Made by a program: the position numbers and the translations under genes. From Oscillospiraceae bacterium (GTDB lineage Bacteria; Bacillota; Clostridia; Oscillospirales; Ruminococcaceae), in assembly GCA_021200565.1 (NCBI GenBank), contig JAJQGJ010000017.1, positions 1-64,000 of the forward strand: DNA of 64,000 nucleotides, given 5' to 3'. Numbering within the stretch: the stretch's first letter is position 1; each line of letters starts with the position of its first letter. Under the pieces are notes generated by a model. The model was not told the origin of the DNA. It was given only the letters and a program-made list of their open reading frames with translations, and made no database searches. Below are positions 1-7,268 of this stretch, piece after piece.

Positions 1-51
1 CATGGTGACATGTTTAGCCAGCGAGTACTAATTGGTCGAGGGCTTAACCTC
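1..51 (+). rRNA. 23S rRNA, 3' end only
   Basis: The first 50 bases carry the conserved 3' tail of bacterial 23S rRNA (GCGAGTACTAATTGGTCGAG, then GGCTTAACCTC). The rest of the gene lies upstream of the window. The exact mature 3' end is estimated from the usual AACC ending. A 5S gene follows about 90 bases later, as in a standard 16S-23S-5S operon. Confidence 0.9.
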
Positions 52-112
52 TTGAATTATTGTTCATCATTCGCTTTCAATTCTAATTATTCAATTTTGA
101 GGTTGCTGTGTG

Positions 113-128
113 GATTCGCAAGCGAATC
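113..128 (+). other. Hairpin in the 23S-5S spacer
   Basis: GATTCGC-AA-GCGAATC is a perfect 7-bp stem between 23S and 5S. Its position fits an rRNA processing stem for releasing 5S. It is not followed by a T-run, so it is not a terminator. The function is inferred from position only. Confidence 0.45.
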
Positions 129-140
129 TGACAGTTCCTT

Positions 141-257
141 AGTCGGTGACGATTGAGATGAGGTCCCACCTGTTCCCATGCCGAACACAGAAGTTAAGCT
201 CATTCTCGCCTACGATACTTGGATGGCGACGTCCTGGGAAAATTGGTGTTGCCGACA
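141..257 (+). rRNA. rrf: 5S rRNA
   Basis: A roughly 117-base segment holds the 5S core: CCCACCTGTTCCCATGCCGA, then ACACAGAAGTTAAGCTC. The ends pair to form helix I: GTCGGTGAC near 142-150 with GTTGCCGAC ending near 256, allowing wobble pairs. It sits directly behind the 23S tail and six bases ahead of tRNA-Lys. The ends are accurate to a few bases. Confidence 0.93.
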
Positions 258-262
258 CTTTT

Positions 263-338
263 GCACCATTAGCTCAGTTGGTAGAGCAACTGACTCTTAA
301 TCAGTGGGTCCTGGGTTCGAGTCCCCGATGGTGCACCA
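263..338 (+). tRNA. tRNA-Lys (CTT)
   Basis: A 76-base cloverleaf. Acceptor GCACCAT (263-269) pairs with ATGGTGC (328-334), and CCA is encoded at 336-338. The D arm AGCTCAGTTGGTAGAGCAAC and T arm GGGTTCGAGTCCC are canonical. The anticodon loop reads CTCTTAA, giving anticodon CTT (lysine). It belongs to the tRNA tail of the rRNA operon. Confidence 0.96.
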
Positions 339-340
339 CT

Positions 341-415
341 GGCCCGTTGGTCAAGCGGCTAAGACACCGGCCTCTCACGCCGGTAACGCGAGTTCGATTC
401 TCGCACGGGTCACCA
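341..415 (+). tRNA. tRNA-Glu (CTC)
   Basis: A 75-base cloverleaf. Acceptor GGCCCGT pairs with ACGGGTC, with one G-T wobble, followed by A and encoded CCA (413-415). The anticodon stem CCGGC/GCCGG encloses CTCTCAC, giving anticodon CTC (glutamate). It lies two bases after tRNA-Lys and is followed by an intrinsic terminator. Confidence 0.96.
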
Positions 416-422
416 TGGCTCT

Positions 423-463
423 TCACGAGGAATGCCTTGAGTTTCCCTCGTGAGGGCTTTTTG
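423..463 (+). terminator. Intrinsic terminator after tRNA-Glu
   Basis: TCACGAGG (423-430) pairs with CCTCGTGA (446-453), then GGGC and a T-run with further T-rich sequence. It probably ends the 23S-5S-Lys-Glu transcript, so the two tRNAs that follow may be read-through or separately transcribed. No promoter was recognised between 464 and 499. Confidence 0.75.
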
Positions 464-499
464 TTATTTTATGGTGTCACCTATACGAGTTTACACTAA

Positions 500-576
500 G
501 GGCCAATAGCTCAGTTGGTTAGAGCCACCGGCTCATAACCGGTCGGTCCGGGGTTCGAGTCCCTGTTGGCCCACCA
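500..576 (+). tRNA. tRNA with CAT anticodon (Ile2 or elongator Met)
   Basis: A 77-base cloverleaf. Acceptor GGGCCAA (500-506) pairs with TTGGCCC (566-572), and CCA is encoded at 574-576. The anticodon loop CTCATAA gives CAT. It is not an initiator: the anticodon stem lacks the three G-C pairs and the 1-72 position is paired. The ACGGCTCATAACCGT-like arm resembles bacterial tRNA-Ile2, whose CAT is converted to lysidine by TilS, but elongator Met cannot be excluded without identity-element comparison. Confidence 0.93.
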
Positions 577-580
577 CCTT

Positions 581-656
581 AGGGGTATAGCTCAGATGGT
601 AGAGCAGCGGTCTCCAAAACCGCGTGCCGAGGGTTCAAGTCCTTCTGCCCCTGCCA
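581..656 (+). tRNA. tRNA-Trp (CCA)
   Basis: A 76-base cloverleaf. Acceptor AGGGGTA (581-587) pairs with TGCCCCT (646-652), then discriminator G653 and encoded CCA (654-656). The anticodon loop CTCCAAA gives CCA (tryptophan), and discriminator G is the usual Trp identity base. It lies four bases after the CAT tRNA. Confidence 0.95.
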
Positions 657-657
657 A

Positions 658-697
658 CCGTCAAACGACGATAATACGTCGTTTGACGGCCTTTTTA
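658..697 (+). terminator. Strong intrinsic terminator after tRNA-Trp
   Basis: CCGTCAAACGACG and CGTCGTTTGACGG form a perfect 13-bp stem around a six-base loop, followed by CCTTTTT. It closes the tRNA cluster. The stretch from 698 to 800 holds nothing else I can support. Confidence 0.93.
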
Positions 698-800
698 TTT
701 CTAAGCTTTCCTAAGCAATCTTCTTGCTTTCTAACACTTTTCTAACATTCCTGTAGGAGAAGCTACTGTCATTTATGCATTTCATAAAGTCTCTTAGGCA

Positions 801-832
801 AGAAAAGCCGACGCTTCACCCCATCGGCTTTA
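801..832 (-). terminator. Intrinsic terminator for the lipoprotein gene
   Basis: On the minus strand AAGCCGA (830-824) and TCGGCTT (811-805) form a stem around a 12-base loop, followed by TTTCTT. It lies 24-55 bases past the stop of the minus-strand lipoprotein gene. Confidence 0.75.
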
Positions 833-855
833 AATTAATTTCAGCTTAACCCTCA

Positions 856-1965
856 TCATTCGTACTTTTCAATCATATTATCCGCAAGGCTAATCCTATA
901 GAACTCATTCTCATAAGTTGAGAATATCAAAATCTCATCATCAATCCAGCTGATATAGCCAACAGTAGGGGATAGGTCCCCCAAATCAAGTCTTGACTCG
1001 TCGCCGGTTTTGAGATCTATAATCCAGATGCCCGGATTGAGGGACATTTCGCCACCCTCGGCGTACTTATTTGACCAATAGGCGAGCTTAGTGTAACTTT
1101 CGTTGACCGTCGGGACATCGTACCACACAACCTCGTCCCACTTGCCGGTGAGAGCTTCGTAGTATTCGTCATAGGTGAAACCATAAACTTCGTCCGGCAC
1201 GAACAGCCCAGTAAACATTAAAACGATGTCTTCAGTAGAAATATAGTAGACGTACTCGTTAAGCACATTGACCGATTCGCCGACATTGGGAGCTATCATC
1301 ATGCCGCCGTCTGAGGTTGGCATAATGGTGGATATAAACGTATTCTCATAAGGCATAGGGAAGTCTACCGCAACGATTTCCCCGGTTGCAACCCTGATGA
1401 CATTCATTCTCATCTCGGCAGAAGAGAGCTGGGAATAGCCCTCCGCAAAGAAGATGAAGTTGTCCGTGACGACATACCCCACCGAAAGCCCTGAGCCTTT
1501 GGCAATAACCTCTATGTCTGTGTCGCTTGTCTTGCAGATATATGCTGTCATGTCACTTCCGGTTCTGAAAGCGATGTAGTCTCCGACTTCCTCGACATCA
1601 TAGATCGTATCCGGGTCTACAATCTGATCGAGCCAGAAAACATCTGACAGGTCAACATCTTCTTCATATTCCTTCTCTGTGAGGCTATCTTTCGTACATT
1701 TCTCAAACCACAGCGAAATGGAAGCGTCGACAACCTTGACACCATCCGGCAGTATCAACGACTGATTCTTGATATTCTCATAGTACTCATCATAGATTTC
1801 GAGTTCATCCGATTCGGTTTTCTCAGTAGGTGAGGTAGTCGCCTTTGTGACTTTCTCGTTTGAAGAGCTCACAGTCGTGACACTGGGGTTATCTTCCACC
1901 CGTTCAGTTACGCTGCAAGATGATAGTAGCATCACGCAAATTAGCACGCAAATCAATTTTTTCAT
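856..1965 (-). CDS. Predicted lipoprotein, function unknown
   Basis: A 369-residue protein. It begins MKKLICVL and has a lipobox LLSSC, so it should be a lipid-anchored exported protein with the cysteine near residue 16. A Thr/Ser/Glu-rich linker (about 20-55) follows, then a long beta-rich region with many aromatic and acidic residues and TolB/beta-propeller-like spacing (for example GDYIAFRTG, SYTKLAYWS, ISWIDDEILIFS). I recognise no catalytic motif. The ATG at 1965 was chosen over an in-frame ATG at 2010 because AAGGAG lies nine bases upstream and the signal peptide starts there. It has its own promoter with a tandem 11-bp operator just upstream, shared with the lipoprotein gene at 17971, so both may answer to one regulator. 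Confidence 0.85.
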   Translation of the reverse strand: MKKLICVLICVMLLSSCSVTERVEDNPSVTTVSSSNEKVTKATTSPTEKTESDELEIYDEYYENIKNQSLILPDGVKVVDASISLWFEKCTKDSLTEKEYEEDVDLSDVFWLDQIVDPDTIYDVEEVGDYIAFRTGSDMTAYICKTSDTDIEVIAKGSGLSVGYVVTDNFIFFAEGYSQLSSAEMRMNVIRVATGEIVAVDFPMPYENTFISTIMPTSDGGMMIAPNVGESVNVLNEYVYYISTEDIVLMFTGLFVPDEVYGFTYDEYYEALTGKWDEVVWYDVPTVNESYTKLAYWSNKYAEGGEMSLNPGIWIIDLKTGDESRLDLGDLSPTVGYISWIDDEILIFSTYENEFYRISLADNMIEKYE

Positions 1966-2000
1966 GCCCTTACTCCTTTCAATAAAACTCTGCAATTCCA

Positions 2001-2029
2001 AGTATATCATACCAAATCATTAACCGCAA
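2001..2029 (-). promoter_or_regulatory. Promoter of the lipoprotein gene at 856-1965
   Basis: On the minus strand a TTGCGG -35 (2029-2024), a 17-bp spacer and a TATACT -10 (2006-2001). The weak -35 with an operator about 10 bases further upstream would suit an activated promoter. Confidence 0.6.
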
Positions 2030-2038
2030 TATCTCAAA

Positions 2039-2060
2039 GATTAAGATTTGATTAAGATTT
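2039..2060. promoter_or_regulatory. Tandem 11-bp operator GATTAAGATTT x2
   Basis: Two perfect head-to-tail copies of GATTAAGATTT (2039-2049 and 2050-2060). The 11-bp period places both on one DNA face, as in sites of OmpR/PhoB-type response regulators. It lies ten bases upstream of the -35 of the minus-strand lipoprotein gene. The identical 11-mer recurs at 17889-17899 upstream of another lipoprotein gene. Confidence 0.6.
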
Positions 2061-2078
2061 TCGCTGGTATTGGGATAC

Positions 2079-2222
2079 AAAAAGGCTCCCCCTGTCAAGG
2101 GGAGCTGTCAGCGAAGCTGACTGAGAGGTGTGCGAGCCCGGAGGGTGAGCACGTCGCCAAGGGCGACAAAAAGCCTCCCCAACGCTTTGGGGAGGGGGAC
2201 CATGCGAAGCATGGTGGAGGGG
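2079..2222. repeat. Five-hairpin intergenic repeat element
   Basis: About 144 bases made almost wholly of short stems: GCTCCCC/GGGGAGC (2085-2105), GTCAGC-GAA-GCTGAC (2107-2121), GTCGCC/GGCGAC (2153-2167), CCTCCCC/GGGGAGG (2174-2195) and CCATGC-GAA-GCATGG (2200-2214). Two stems carry GAA triloops. Read on the minus strand, the first and fourth stems are each followed by CTTTTTG, so the element carries two minus-strand terminators. It ends within a few bases of the stop of the Rrf2 gene. I associate this type of element with dispersed repeats of Oscillospiraceae genomes; only one copy is in the window. Confidence 0.75.
2168..2195 (-). terminator. Terminator inside the repeat, serving the Rrf2 gene
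   Basis: On the minus strand CCTCCCC and GGGGAGG (extended by CCAA/TTGG-type pairing) are followed at once by CTTTTTG. It lies about 30 bases after the stop of the Rrf2 gene. A second stem of the same kind follows at 2105-2079. Confidence 0.7.
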
Positions 2223-2223
2223 C

Positions 2224-2628
2224 TCAGCTCCTCATCAAATCCTGAATCGTAAACCCATCAAGATACTCAGAAATCATCTTGTCGAGCCCTTGCCACATTG
2301 GGTAGGACCGGCACTCATAGCGGCGCTCGCACTGCTCGACGGACTTGTCGACGCAGGAGACTGGGGCGAGTTCGCCTTCGGTGAGCCTCAGGATTTCGCC
2401 GACAGTGCATTTGTCGGGGGAGCGGCTCAGCTTGTAGCCGCCGCCTTTTCCTCGCTGTCCTTCCAGAACGCCGCCGGAAACCAGGCTCTTGACGATGGCT
2501 TCGAGGTATTTTTCAGAGAGATGCTGACCGTCGGCAATCTCCTGCAAGGGGATATATTCTTCCGTCTGCCTCTCGGCTATATCAACAACAACTCTCAAGG
2601 CATATCTGCCCTTTGATGAGATAAACAT
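2224..2628 (-). CDS. Rrf2 family regulator, IscR-like
   Basis: A 134-residue Rrf2-family transcription factor. The winged helix-turn-helix fills residues 1-75 (SSKGRYALR, then LSEKYLEAIVKSL and RGKGGGYKL). Three cysteines follow at about 92, 100 and 106 (SCVDKSVEQC, then RRYEC). In E. coli IscR the cysteines at 92, 98 and 104 bind a [2Fe-2S] cluster; the match here suggests an Fe-S-sensing repressor. The start at 2628 is preferred over 2637 because GGAG then sits eight bases upstream. It is divergent from the suf operon, and an inverted repeat overlaps its promoter, so it probably controls suf and itself. Its exact effector is inferred, not shown. Confidence 0.9.
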   Translation of the reverse strand: MFISSKGRYALRVVVDIAERQTEEYIPLQEIADGQHLSEKYLEAIVKSLVSGGVLEGQRGKGGGYKLSRSPDKCTVGEILRLTEGELAPVSCVDKSVEQCERRYECRSYPMWQGLDKMISEYLDGFTIQDLMRS

Positions 2629-2651
2629 CGCATTCACTCCATTCTGACTTA

Positions 2652-2680
2652 AGTATACACCATCGCAAGATTAATTTCAA
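2652..2680 (-). promoter_or_regulatory. Promoter of the Rrf2 regulator
   Basis: On the minus strand TTGAAA (2680-2675), a 17-bp spacer and TATACT (2657-2652). One arm of the inverted repeat 2666-2698 lies in the spacer, consistent with autoregulation. Confidence 0.75.
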
Positions 2681-2698
2681 GTCCCGACAAAAATCTTG
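2666..2698. promoter_or_regulatory. Candidate Rrf2/suf operator
   Basis: CAAGATT (2666-2672) and AATCTTG (2692-2698) form a perfect 7-bp inverted repeat with 19 bases between arms. The left arm lies inside the regulator promoter, and the right arm is about 30 bases upstream of the sufC -35. The arm spacing is wider than in most Rrf2 sites, so each arm could be part of a separate half-site. Confidence 0.4.
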
Positions 2699-2729
2699 AT
2701 TTGTGAAGCTCGAAATGGGGCATATTCCC

Positions 2730-2758
2730 TTGACAAGAGGCTCTTAATGTGATACTAT
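2730..2758 (+). promoter_or_regulatory. Promoter of the suf operon
   Basis: Consensus TTGACA (2730-2735), a 17-bp spacer and TACTAT (2753-2758) with an extended -10 TG at 2750-2751. Transcription would begin near 2765. The leader opens with AACCTACC/GGTTGGTT (one mismatch) followed by T-rich sequence. Confidence 0.75.
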
Positions 2759-2842
2759 ATCTTTAACCTACCTTTGCGGTTGGTTTTTAAATGTGTAAAC
2801 TGCCTTATGGCGATAAATAAAACTACGGAGAGTGAAATTCAA

Positions 2843-3595
2843 GTGTCTACACTTTTGGAAGTCAGCAATTTAAACGTCTCGATTGACGACAAGCATATCC
2901 TGCATGATGTCAGCATGCAGATTAACGAGGGTGAAGCCCATGTCTTAATGGGACCTAACGGAGCCGGAAAGTCGACTCTTGGCTATGCTCTGATGGGAAA
3001 TCCACAGTATACTATAGAATCAGGCAAAATTGTCTTTGCCGGAAGCGATATAACTTCCGAATCACCGGACAAGCGTGCAAAAGCTGGAATGTTTCTCTCG
3101 TTCCAGACGCCGCTTGAAGTTCCGGGACTCACTGTTGAGAGCTTCCTTCGGAGTGCCCTCGAGCAGAGAACCGGCAAGAGAATCAAGCTCTTTGATTTCA
3201 AGAAGAAGCTTGCCGCCGCAATGGAGCTTCTTCAGCTCGACCCATCCTATGCTAAGAGAGATCTGAACGTCGGCTTCTCAGGCGGCGAGAAAAAGAAGAC
3301 TGAAATCTTGCAGCTTCTCATGTTCCGCCCGAAGCTTGCAATCCTTGATGAAACCGACTCTGGTCTTGACGTCGACGCAGTAAGGCTTGTCTCCAATGGA
3401 ATCAAGACCTATCTTGAGGAAGAGAACGGTGCGCTTTTAGTTATCACTCACTCAACAAGAATCCTCGATGCATTTGATATAGATAAAACTCATGTTATTG
3501 TCGACGGTCACGTTGTCGCCGATGGCGATGCCTCAATGGTTGATGACATCAACGAAAACGGCTATGAGAAGTATATCGAAATGGCAGGAAAGTGA
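2843..3595 (+). CDS. sufC: SufC, Fe-S assembly ATPase
   Basis: A 250-residue ABC-type ATPase of the SUF Fe-S cluster assembly system. It forms SufBC2D with SufB and SufD and drives cluster assembly in the cytoplasm. Walker A GPNGAGKST, signature FSGGEKKK and Walker B LAILDETDSGLD are all present; the SGGE/ETDSGLD wording is typical of SufC rather than of transporters. The frame is open further upstream, but the GTG at 2843 gives the usual family length and has GGAG 12 bases upstream; an ATG at 2807 lacks a ribosome binding site. It is the first gene of sufCBDSU. Confidence 0.95.
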   Translation: MSTLLEVSNLNVSIDDKHILHDVSMQINEGEAHVLMGPNGAGKSTLGYALMGNPQYTIESGKIVFAGSDITSESPDKRAKAGMFLSFQTPLEVPGLTVESFLRSALEQRTGKRIKLFDFKKKLAAAMELLQLDPSYAKRDLNVGFSGGEKKKTEILQLLMFRPKLAILDETDSGLDVDAVRLVSNGIKTYLEEENGALLVITHSTRILDAFDIDKTHVIVDGHVVADGDASMVDDINENGYEKYIEMAGK

Positions 3596-3604
3596 GTCCT
3601 AAGC

Positions 3605-5011
3605 ATGAAAGAAAAAAGTCAGGTTGAGAGTATTGACCGCAATATGTACGATTTCCGGAACGAGGATCGGGATAACTACAAACTGAATGCCGGTCTGACA
3701 GAAGAAATCGTCGACAAAATCTCAAAAGAAAAGAACGACCCAGCATGGATGAATCTTTTCCGGCTCCAGTCGCTTCAGATATATAACCGGATGTCCGTCC
3801 CAAATTGGGGACCGCCCATCGATGGGCTCGACATGGACAACATTGTCACATATGTCAGACCCAACACCAAAATGAGTGCCAAGTGGAGCGATGTTCCGGA
3901 TGAAATCAAGGACACGTTCGAGCGTCTCGGAATCCCGCAGGCAGAGAGAAAGTCTTTAGCCGGCGTCGGAGCGCAGTATGATTCAGAGCTTGTCTATCAC
4001 AACGTCCGTGAAGAGGTCGCTGCAATGGGCGTCGTTTATACTGACCTCGAGAGTGCAATGCACGGCGAGTATGCCGATATGATAAGAAGCCACTTCATGA
4101 AGCTCGTAAAGCCAACAGACCATAAGTTTGCAGCTCTTCATGGTGCAGTCTGGTCTGGCGGCTCGTTTGTCTATGTCCCACCGCATGTCAAAGTTGAGAT
4201 TCCGCTTCAGTCTTATTTCAGACTGAATTCCCCCGGTGCCGGACAGTTTGAGCACACACTGATAATAGTCGATGAGGGCGCAGATCTTCACTTCATCGAA
4301 GGCTGTTCTGCTCCAAAGTATAATGTAGCAAATCTTCACGCCGGATGCGTTGAGCTCTTTGTCGGAAAGAATGCCCGCCTCAGGTATTCGACAATCGAAA
4401 ACTGGTCGAAGAACATGTACAACCTCAACACCAAGCGTGCAACTGTCGAAGAGGGCGGAACTATGGAGTGGGTTTCCGGCTCATTTGGTTCGCATGTGTC
4501 CTATCTATATCCGATGACAATCTTAAAGGGAAAGAATTCCCGAATGGAGTTCACAGGAATCACGTTTGCCGGCAAAGGTCAGAATCTCGACACCGGCGCC
4601 AAGGTGGTTCACATCGGCGAAAACACATCATCATATATCAACACCAAATCAATTTCGAAGGACGGAGGCATAAGCACCTTCCGCAGTTCTGTAATCGTTG
4701 GCAAAAACGCTCACAAGAGCAAAGCGGCGGTTTCCTGCCAGTCTCTGATGCTCGATGATATATCCCGTTCTGACACAATTCCTGCGATGGACATCCGTAC
4801 CGGCGATGCAGATGTTGGTCACGAAGCCAGGATCGGCAGAATCAGCGACGATGCTGTTTTCTACCTTATGTCCCGTGGCATTTCCGAGGAGGACGCAAGA
4901 GCGATGATTGTCGGAGGCTTTGCCGACAACGTTTCGAAGGAGCTTCCTCTTGAGTATGCCGTCGAAATGAACAACCTCATCCGCCTTGAGATGAAGGGCG
5001 CAATAGGCTAA
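3605..5011 (+). CDS. sufB: SufB, Fe-S scaffold
   Basis: A 468-residue SufB, the scaffold subunit of SufBC2D on which the nascent Fe-S cluster forms. The N-terminal helical part (DYKLNAGL-type region, VPNWGPP) and the long right-handed beta-helix region are typical, as is the C-terminal GHEARIGRISDDAVFYLMSRG segment that contacts SufC. Length matches the family. It starts nine bases after sufC with only a weak Shine-Dalgarno, so translation may be coupled to sufC. Confidence 0.96.
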   Translation: MKEKSQVESIDRNMYDFRNEDRDNYKLNAGLTEEIVDKISKEKNDPAWMNLFRLQSLQIYNRMSVPNWGPPIDGLDMDNIVTYVRPNTKMSAKWSDVPDEIKDTFERLGIPQAERKSLAGVGAQYDSELVYHNVREEVAAMGVVYTDLESAMHGEYADMIRSHFMKLVKPTDHKFAALHGAVWSGGSFVYVPPHVKVEIPLQSYFRLNSPGAGQFEHTLIIVDEGADLHFIEGCSAPKYNVANLHAGCVELFVGKNARLRYSTIENWSKNMYNLNTKRATVEEGGTMEWVSGSFGSHVSYLYPMTILKGKNSRMEFTGITFAGKGQNLDTGAKVVHIGENTSSYINTKSISKDGGISTFRSSVIVGKNAHKSKAAVSCQSLMLDDISRSDTIPAMDIRTGDADVGHEARIGRISDDAVFYLMSRGISEEDARAMIVGGFADNVSKELPLEYAVEMNNLIRLEMKGAIG

Positions 5012-5023
5012 GGAGGGGATAAG

Positions 5024-6064
5024 ATGACAAACGAAAATATAATTCTGAATCCGCTCCCTGTGAAAACCTGGAACAGCCTGAAGATGAACGAAGTAAGCTA
5101 TTCCGGAGAAATTCCGGAAGAAGCCTGTACCCCTGAAATCAAAAAGCTTTCCGATGAGCTGAAACTGACTCGTAACGAAACGCTTAGCGGCATCAGGTCT
5201 GCAGCAGGTGACAAGCTTAGCGATCTTATGCAAGGCGAGAGTATTCTTATAGAATCTGACAGCGAAGCATCATCCGCAGTTCTCAGCTATGACTTCACCG
5301 GCAGTAGATCAGCAAGGCTTTTTCTTCATGCTAAAGAGAATTCCAGACTTCCTGTATCCGTAGTAATGACAGGCGATGGAACAGCTGTGCTTGAAATAAA
5401 GATTCTGGCAGAAGCAGGCTCAACTGTTGATTTGTCTGTAATTCAGAATGTCGGATGTGAATCCGATGTAATAACTGACATCGGCTGTATCTGTGAATCG
5501 AATGCTACGTTCAATCTCACAAAGCTGGAGCTCGGCGGCAGGAACGAATACGTCGCAGTTTCTGTGGATTTGTCCGGAGAGCACAGTTCATTTTCGGCAA
5601 ATTCAGGTTACAGAGTAAAGACAAATCAAAGCCTCGACATGAATTATGTTGTCCGCCATACCGGGCGCAAAACCGAATCGAATATATTTGCTTCCGGAAT
5701 CTTAGAGAACGATTCGACAAAGGTTTTCCGTGGTACAATAGACCTCATCAAGGGCTGTGCCGGCGCCAAAGGAACTGAAAACGAGGACATTTTGCTCCTC
5801 GGCGACAACCAGGTTAACCAGACTATTCCGCTTATTCTATGCAACGAAGAGGACGTCGAGGGCAACCACGGCGCATCTATAGGCAGACTCGATGATAATA
5901 TCATCTTCTATCTCGGCTCCCGTGGAATCTCAGCCAAGGCAGCTGAGGACATAATTGCCCACGCAAAGCTTGATGCGATTATCTCGCACATTCAGGATGA
6001 AGATGCCAAAGCATTCGCTCACAGCCTCATTTCTCCTGAGGCAGATGGAGGCGAAGATGCGTAA
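5024..6064 (+). CDS. sufD: SufD, SufB-like scaffold partner
   Basis: A 346-residue SufB/SufD-family protein, shorter than SufB, placed as SufD by position and by the C-terminal IGRLDDNIIFYLGSRGIS segment. SufD pairs with SufB in the SufBC2D complex and helps iron delivery. The N-terminus (INPLPVKTWN-type) matches short Firmicutes SufD proteins. A strong AAGGAGG lies eight bases before the ATG. Its last codons overlap the start of sufS. Confidence 0.93.
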   Translation: MTNENIILNPLPVKTWNSLKMNEVSYSGEIPEEACTPEIKKLSDELKLTRNETLSGIRSAAGDKLSDLMQGESILIESDSEASSAVLSYDFTGSRSARLFLHAKENSRLPVSVVMTGDGTAVLEIKILAEAGSTVDLSVIQNVGCESDVITDIGCICESNATFNLTKLELGGRNEYVAVSVDLSGEHSSFSANSGYRVKTNQSLDMNYVVRHTGRKTESNIFASGILENDSTKVFRGTIDLIKGCAGAKGTENEDILLLGDNQVNQTIPLILCNEEDVEGNHGASIGRLDDNIIFYLGSRGISAKAAEDIIAHAKLDAIISHIQDEDAKAFAHSLISPEADGGEDA

Positions 6065-7268
6065 CTACAAAGATGATTTCCCACTTTTAAAGAGCACCGA
6101 CATCTCATATCTTGACAATGCCGCCACAGAGCAAAGACCAGCTGTTGTATTGGAAGCTGTCAGGGACTTCTATGAGCACTCGAACGCAAATCCGCTGAGA
6201 GGCTTATACTCTCTTGCCTACGACGCTACCGAGCATTACGAAAACGCCCGTGAGAAAGTGAGAGGGTTCATAAAGGCTCCGAAAACCAGCGAGATTGTGT
6301 TCACTCGAAACACCACCGAAAGCATAAATCTTGTTGCTTATAGCTACGGTCTGAACTTTCTGCATGAGGACGACGAAATCCTAATCACAATTTCCGAGCA
6401 TCACAGTAACATCCTCCCATGGCAGATGGTTGCCAAGAAGACAGGAGCTAAACTTAAGTATCTCGAATGTGAACCGGACGGCTCATATTCATCGGAGAAA
6501 CTCAGAGCAGCAGTTACGGAGCATACCAAGCTTGCCGCAATGGCACAGGTTTCAAACGTCCTTGGAAGCGAGAATCCGGTCAAGGAGCTTATATCTCTCG
6601 TTCATGGTAACGGCGGAGCGGTACTTGTAGATGCCGCCCAGAGCGCACCGCATATGGCTATCGATGTCAGCGATCTTGACTGCGATTTCCTTGCATTTTC
6701 CGGTCACAAGATGATGGCTCCGATGGGCATCGGCGTTCTCTATGGCAAGGAAGAGCTCCTTGAAAAAATGCCGCCATTTTTAAGCGGCGGCGAAATGATA
6801 GAATACGTCACAAGAGACAGCGCCACCTATGCCGAGCTTCCTCACAAATTCGAGGCGGGAACAGTCAGCGCAGGCGACGCAATCGGTCTTTCAGCGGCTA
6901 TCGACTATATCGAAAGTATCGGAATGGACAACATACATTCAAGGGAAACCGAGCTCACAAGACTTCTTTTCGAGGAAATGCAGAAAATTCCGCACGTTAA
7001 TATAATCGGCTCTCCCGACTATAGAAACCACTCTGGAATAGTCAGCTTCACCGTTGACGGTGTCCATCCTCACGATATTTCCGCAATTTTAGACGAAGAC
7101 AAGGTCGCAATCAGAGCCGGTCATCACTGTGCGCAGCCGCTTCATGCTTTCCTCGGAATCCGTTCCTCAGCAAGAGCGAGCCTGGCATTCTATAACGACG
7201 AATCGGACATCGAGCGATTTATCAAGTCACTGAAAACACTAAGGAGGCGAATGGGTCTTGGCGAATAA
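6057..7268 (+). CDS. sufS: SufS, cysteine desulfurase
   Basis: A 403-residue group II cysteine desulfurase. It takes sulfur from L-cysteine as a persulfide and passes it to SufU. The PLP lysine is Lys218 (FSGHKMMAPMG) and the persulfide cysteine is Cys358 in RAGHHCAQP. The ATG at 6057 overlaps the sufD stop (ATGCGTAA) with GGAGG five bases upstream, so the long upstream open frame is ignored. A second desulfurase at 31824 belongs to a different context. Confidence 0.96.
   Translation: MRNYKDDFPLLKSTDISYLDNAATEQRPAVVLEAVRDFYEHSNANPLRGLYSLAYDATEHYENAREKVRGFIKAPKTSEIVFTRNTTESINLVAYSYGLNFLHEDDEILITISEHHSNILPWQMVAKKTGAKLKYLECEPDGSYSSEKLRAAVTEHTKLAAMAQVSNVLGSENPVKELISLVHGNGGAVLVDAAQSAPHMAIDVSDLDCDFLAFSGHKMMAPMGIGVLYGKEELLEKMPPFLSGGEMIEYVTRDSATYAELPHKFEAGTVSAGDAIGLSAAIDYIESIGMDNIHSRETELTRLLFEEMQKIPHVNIIGSPDYRNHSGIVSFTVDGVHPHDISAILDEDKVAIRAGHHCAQPLHAFLGIRSSARASLAFYNDESDIERFIKSLKTLRRRMGLGE

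Noticed and set aside
146-499. A 117-codon open frame across 5S and tRNA genes
   Set aside because: It lies wholly within structural RNA genes.
698-800. Attachment-site-like repeats after tRNA-Trp (TTTCTAACA repeated)
   Set aside because: No duplicate of the tRNA 3' end and no integrase in the window.
2048-2245. A 65-codon open frame in the hairpin repeat
   Set aside because: Its sequence is the repeat itself; it has no ribosome binding site, and such frames are usual artefacts of this kind of element.
4649-5233. A 194-codon minus-strand frame over sufB and sufD
   Set aside because: It is a shadow of the conserved suf genes and lacks a ribosome binding site.
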